Shown: positions 6,201 through 7,981 of the stretch, piece by piece | Layout: every line of letters starts with the position of its first letter | Numbering within the stretch: position 1 is the stretch's first letter | Translations under genes and position numbers: made by a program | Notes under the pieces: model-generated | The model's database searches: none | The model's input: only the letters and a program-made list of their open reading frames with translations | Told to the model about the DNA's origin: nothing | Assembly: GCA_937897215.1 (NCBI GenBank) | Contig: CALCBQ010000200.1 | Span: 1 to 7,981, forward strand | Length of the DNA: 7,981 bases | Reading direction: 5' to 3' | Source of the DNA: an uncultured Clostridia bacterium | Lineage (GTDB): Bacteria > Bacillota > Clostridia > Oscillospirales > Acutalibacteraceae

Positions 6201-6725
6201 CTAAATTTTATTTATGCTATATGATTTGTTATATTCTTCTTTGCCTTTATTCATAATTCTTAAAAAATCGTCCCTTGAAAAATCGGACAGTCTAAAAACT
6301 TCTTCGGGGCGCATTCCTAGTTCTTTGCAAATTTCTTTTGTGGTTTTGCCAGCGTCCAACAATTCTTTTATTATTGCTTTCATTGGATCTAAAAGATGTG
6401 TTCCCCTTGCCCTATTATGTGTTATTGTTCCATAAATATCTTGCGAATGGTCTTTATGCTCAACAATAACAATTGGCACTTTGCCATTTAACATTGATTT
6501 TAACGGCTCTCTGCCCGCTACGGTCCACCTATGGAAGCCGTCAATAATTGTATAATCGGGTCTAACCACAATTGGCATAGTCCAGCCATTTGTTAAAATA
6601 GACTGAACTAATAACTCTAAATTTTGCTCGCTAACTTTGTTAGGGTTATAGTTATTTGGTTTTAGTTTTTCCCTATCAACAATTTGAACATTCTTTAATG
6701 GTTGCAATAAATCTTTATTTTCCAT
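6201..6725 (-). CDS. ParB-like nuclease-fold protein, IbrB type
   Basis: This 174-residue ParB/Srx-fold protein has KPNNYNPNKVSEQNLELLVQSI (~22-43), VVRPDYTIIDGFHRW (53-67) with the ParB-type G-x-H-R nucleotide-binding motif (DGFHR 62-66), THNRARGTH (102-110), and a helix-turn-helix-like segment TTKEICKELGMRPEEVFRL (128-146). The NPNKV, DGFHR and NRARG blocks resemble IbrB, the partner of IbrA in E. coli, where the pair is needed for expression of prophage eib genes. A longer reading from a GTG at 6800 is open, but AAAGGAG at 6732-6738 sits six bases before ATG 6725, so the shorter start is chosen. That start overlaps the IbrA-like gene by 11 bases, implying coupled translation. Whether it acts as a DNA-binding regulator, a nucleotide-using enzyme or a nuclease is not shown. 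Plasmid-type partition ParB is unlikely: there is no ParA and it is short. Confidence 0.82.
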   Translation of the reverse strand: MENKDLLQPLKNVQIVDREKLKPNNYNPNKVSEQNLELLVQSILTNGWTMPIVVRPDYTIIDGFHRWTVAGREPLKSMLNGKVPIVIVEHKDHSQDIYGTITHNRARGTHLLDPMKAIIKELLDAGKTTKEICKELGMRPEEVFRLSDFSRDDFLRIMNKGKEEYNKSYSINKI

Positions 6726-7812
6726 TTTTATCTCCTTTGCCAATCGTTCTGAAAATTTCCATTTGTATTCGTCTATATGCTCGCATTTTAGGGTCGCCAC
6801 CTATAATGCTGTTATACATTTGTTTGTAAATATAATCATTCAAAATAGGTCCATATAGTATAAGCAACCTTTCAATACTTCTTTTATTTTTCTTTTGTGT
6901 TGGGTGTGTAAAACGCCATTCTTCTTTTAATGCTTCAAAAAGTTTTTGTTTATAGTCAATTTTTTCTTCTTCTTTTTTGCTGGCGCTTTTTTTATGCCTA
7001 AAAAATTCTGTATCAAAATATAACATTGCCATATATGCGTTTGGCTCTCTCTTGCATATTTTATCAAACAAATTTGGGTAGAACTCACACATTTGAACAA
7101 GACTTGTTGCGGTATCAACACTAAAAAATTGGCTTATTCTTAATCTTGATATTGGCACACCAACTTGATACATATATTTATATGCTTCGGGAAATTCTAA
7201 ATTATTTTCTCGAATATAATTCCAAACATCAGTGTCGGTCCAATCATAAATTGGGAATATCTTTTCTTGTGCTTGCCTATTGGCAAAGTTATATAATCGT
7301 TGCACACTTTCGCTGGCTCTAACGCCAAGCAAAACAATACAATCTGCTTGTTTCTTATTCATAAAAGACTGGTATGTGTCGTGCCTTTCGTTTAATAACG
7401 GGTCGCTTGTAAGTGCAAATGGTGGTTTCTTTCTGATCCAAACATCTTTTTTTGTTTCATCCCAGCAAATAAAACTTTCGTCATTTGTCAATTGATTAAA
7501 ACAGTTATAGTGTTTGACTTGCACACACCACCAGCGAAACGGAACACCTATGCTCAACCATTGAATTCGCATATCTTTTACAATCTTCTCAACACACGGA
7601 TATATTGCTTCTTCGTCTATAAAGTCAACAATAAGTTTGCTTTTATCAATTTCGCCACTTTGGCACATCTTAAAAATAAGGTCATTTAGGCAAATGCTAT
7701 CTTTGCCCCCGCTTACAGAAAGCGCAATTTTGTTTGCGCTTTCAAAAACATTTTTTATTCTTGTTCGTGCCATTGTTACCACATCAATATCTGAATATAT
7801 TTTTTTAATCAA
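6715..7812 (-). CDS. PAPS-reductase-superfamily PP-loop protein, IbrA type
   Basis: This 365-residue protein has an adenine-nucleotide alpha-hydrolase fold. The PP-loop SGGKDS (34-39) binds ATP or a related nucleotide. GVRASES (163-169) and PIYDWTDTDVWNYIRENNLEFPEAY (187-211) are the later superfamily blocks. Residues ~214-365 (MYQVGVPISRLRISQFF, then basic helices) form a C-terminal extension like that of IbrA (DUF3440-bearing) proteins, not assimilatory sulfate reductases; the ECGLH-type catalytic cysteine motif of those enzymes is absent. The start is TTG 7812, overlapping the upstream stop by eight bases. GGGGAAGTG lies seven bases before it, and the first residues (IKKIYSDIDVVTMARTRIKNVF) match the usual family N-terminus; an ATG 13 codons later would lose this. 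Substrate and product are unknown; nucleic-acid sulfur chemistry, as in DndC or tRNA-thiolation relatives, is only a possibility. Confidence 0.85.
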   Translation of the reverse strand: MIKKIYSDIDVVTMARTRIKNVFESANKIALSVSGGKDSICLNDLIFKMCQSGEIDKSKLIVDFIDEEAIYPCVEKIVKDMRIQWLSIGVPFRWWCVQVKHYNCFNQLTNDESFICWDETKKDVWIRKKPPFALTSDPLLNERHDTYQSFMNKKQADCIVLLGVRASESVQRLYNFANRQAQEKIFPIYDWTDTDVWNYIRENNLEFPEAYKYMYQVGVPISRLRISQFFSVDTATSLVQMCEFYPNLFDKICKREPNAYMAMLYFDTEFFRHKKSASKKEEEKIDYKQKLFEALKEEWRFTHPTQKKNKRSIERLLILYGPILNDYIYKQMYNSIIGGDPKMRAYRRIQMEIFRTIGKGDKNGK

Positions 7813-7981
7813 GATAAATCACTTCCCCGCAATTTGGGCATACAATGTATTTTCTTTCGGCTGGTGCTTGCCCAACTTCTTTCTCTGTAACCATTGTAGC
7901 CACCTTTTGCGGTTGCTCTGCTGGTGCTTGTTGCTGTGGCTGTTGTTGCGGTTGTGGCTTTTCTTCCGTAAACTTTATATC
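7805..7981 (-). CDS. C-terminal part of a zinc-knuckle protein with a Pro/Gln-rich linker
   Basis: The frame is open from the window edge to TAA at 7807-7805, giving 58 visible C-terminal residues; the start lies outside. The visible part begins DIKFTEEK, then a Pro/Gln/Ala-rich linker (PQPQQQPQQQAPAEQPQ), a short charged stretch (TEKEVGQAPAERK), and a terminal YIVCPNCGEVIYLD. The C-P-N-C-G-E motif is half of a zinc ribbon or a single rubredoxin-type knuckle; no second CxxC pair is visible, so it may be supplied by the missing upstream part or by another subunit. Its stop overlaps the TTG start of the IbrA-like gene, so it belongs to the same transcription unit. The family is not recognised. 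A phage structural or DNA-binding accessory role is possible but cannot be supported. Confidence 0.7.
   Translation of the reverse strand, partial: DIKFTEEKPQPQQQPQQQAPAEQPQKVATMVTEKEVGQAPAERKYIVCPNCGEVIYLD

Noticed and set aside
6201..6725. Plasmid or chromosome partition ParB.
   Set aside because: There is no ParA partner or parS-like repeats in the window, the protein is short, and its conserved blocks fit the IbrB type next to an IbrA-like gene.
6726..6800. A longer form of the IbrB-like protein starting at GTG 6800, adding 25 residues.
   Set aside because: There is no ribosome binding site before the GTG, the overlap with the IbrA-like gene would be 86 bases, and AAAGGAG is placed correctly for ATG 6725.
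6715..7812. Assimilatory PAPS or APS reductase for sulfate use.
   Set aside because: The C-terminal ECGLH-type cysteine motif is missing, the protein is longer with a different C-terminal region, and it is paired with a ParB-like gene in a phage late region.
1..7981. CRISPR arrays, tRNAs, insertion sequences, attachment sites and rho-independent terminators.
   Set aside because: None was found by eye: there are no regularly spaced repeats, no cloverleaf-like sequence, no transposase motif and no GC-rich hairpin followed by a T run in the short gaps between genes.

Overview
The window is the packaging and head-morphogenesis segment of a tailed double-stranded DNA phage or prophage. Every confident gene is on the minus strand, so transcription runs from the high to the low coordinates. 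The sequence is AT-rich. Shine-Dalgarno sites are purine-rich (AAAGGAG, AAAGGTGG, AAAGGGGG), GTG and TTG starts occur, and the two Ig-like domains are of a type common in Bacillota. Together these suggest a phage of a low-GC Gram-positive host (Bacillota, possibly gut Clostridia), but the host is an inference. No integrase, tRNA, CRISPR array or rRNA was seen, so integration status cannot be judged.

Layout in transcription order. (1) 7981-7805: C-terminal end of a protein with a Pro/Gln-rich linker and a CPNCGE zinc-knuckle motif. (2) 7812-6715: a PAPS-reductase-superfamily PP-loop protein of IbrA type. (3) 6725-6201: a ParB-like protein of IbrB type. These three genes overlap one another and run directly into the terminase genes. 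(4) 6188-5805: P27-type small terminase. (5) 5827-4130: large terminase. (6) A 74-bp gap, the largest between genes here, holding a near-consensus promoter with operator-like dyads. (7) 4055-2802: HK97-type portal. (8) 2768-1965: ClpP-like prohead protease with a Pro/Gln-rich tail. (9) 1968-853: HK97-fold major capsid protein. (10) 832-206: two-domain Ig-like protein, probably a capsid decoration or head-fibre protein. (11) 183-25: N-terminal part of a gp6-like head-tail connector that is cut short by a stop near the window edge.

How the genes work together: the small terminase recognises phage DNA, and the large terminase cuts it and pumps it through the portal. The portal sits in a procapsid built from the major capsid protein and matured by the ClpP-like protease. 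The connector prepares the head for tail joining, and the Ig-like protein would decorate the outside. The promoter between large terminase and portal would let the head genes be expressed separately from, and more strongly than, the packaging genes.

The least explained part is the IbrA/IbrB-like pair with its zinc-knuckle neighbour, in the same co-directional cluster as the terminase. Its biochemical role is not known from the sequence. The second point to check is the first ~100 bases, where the connector reading frame breaks and base composition between the strands flips.
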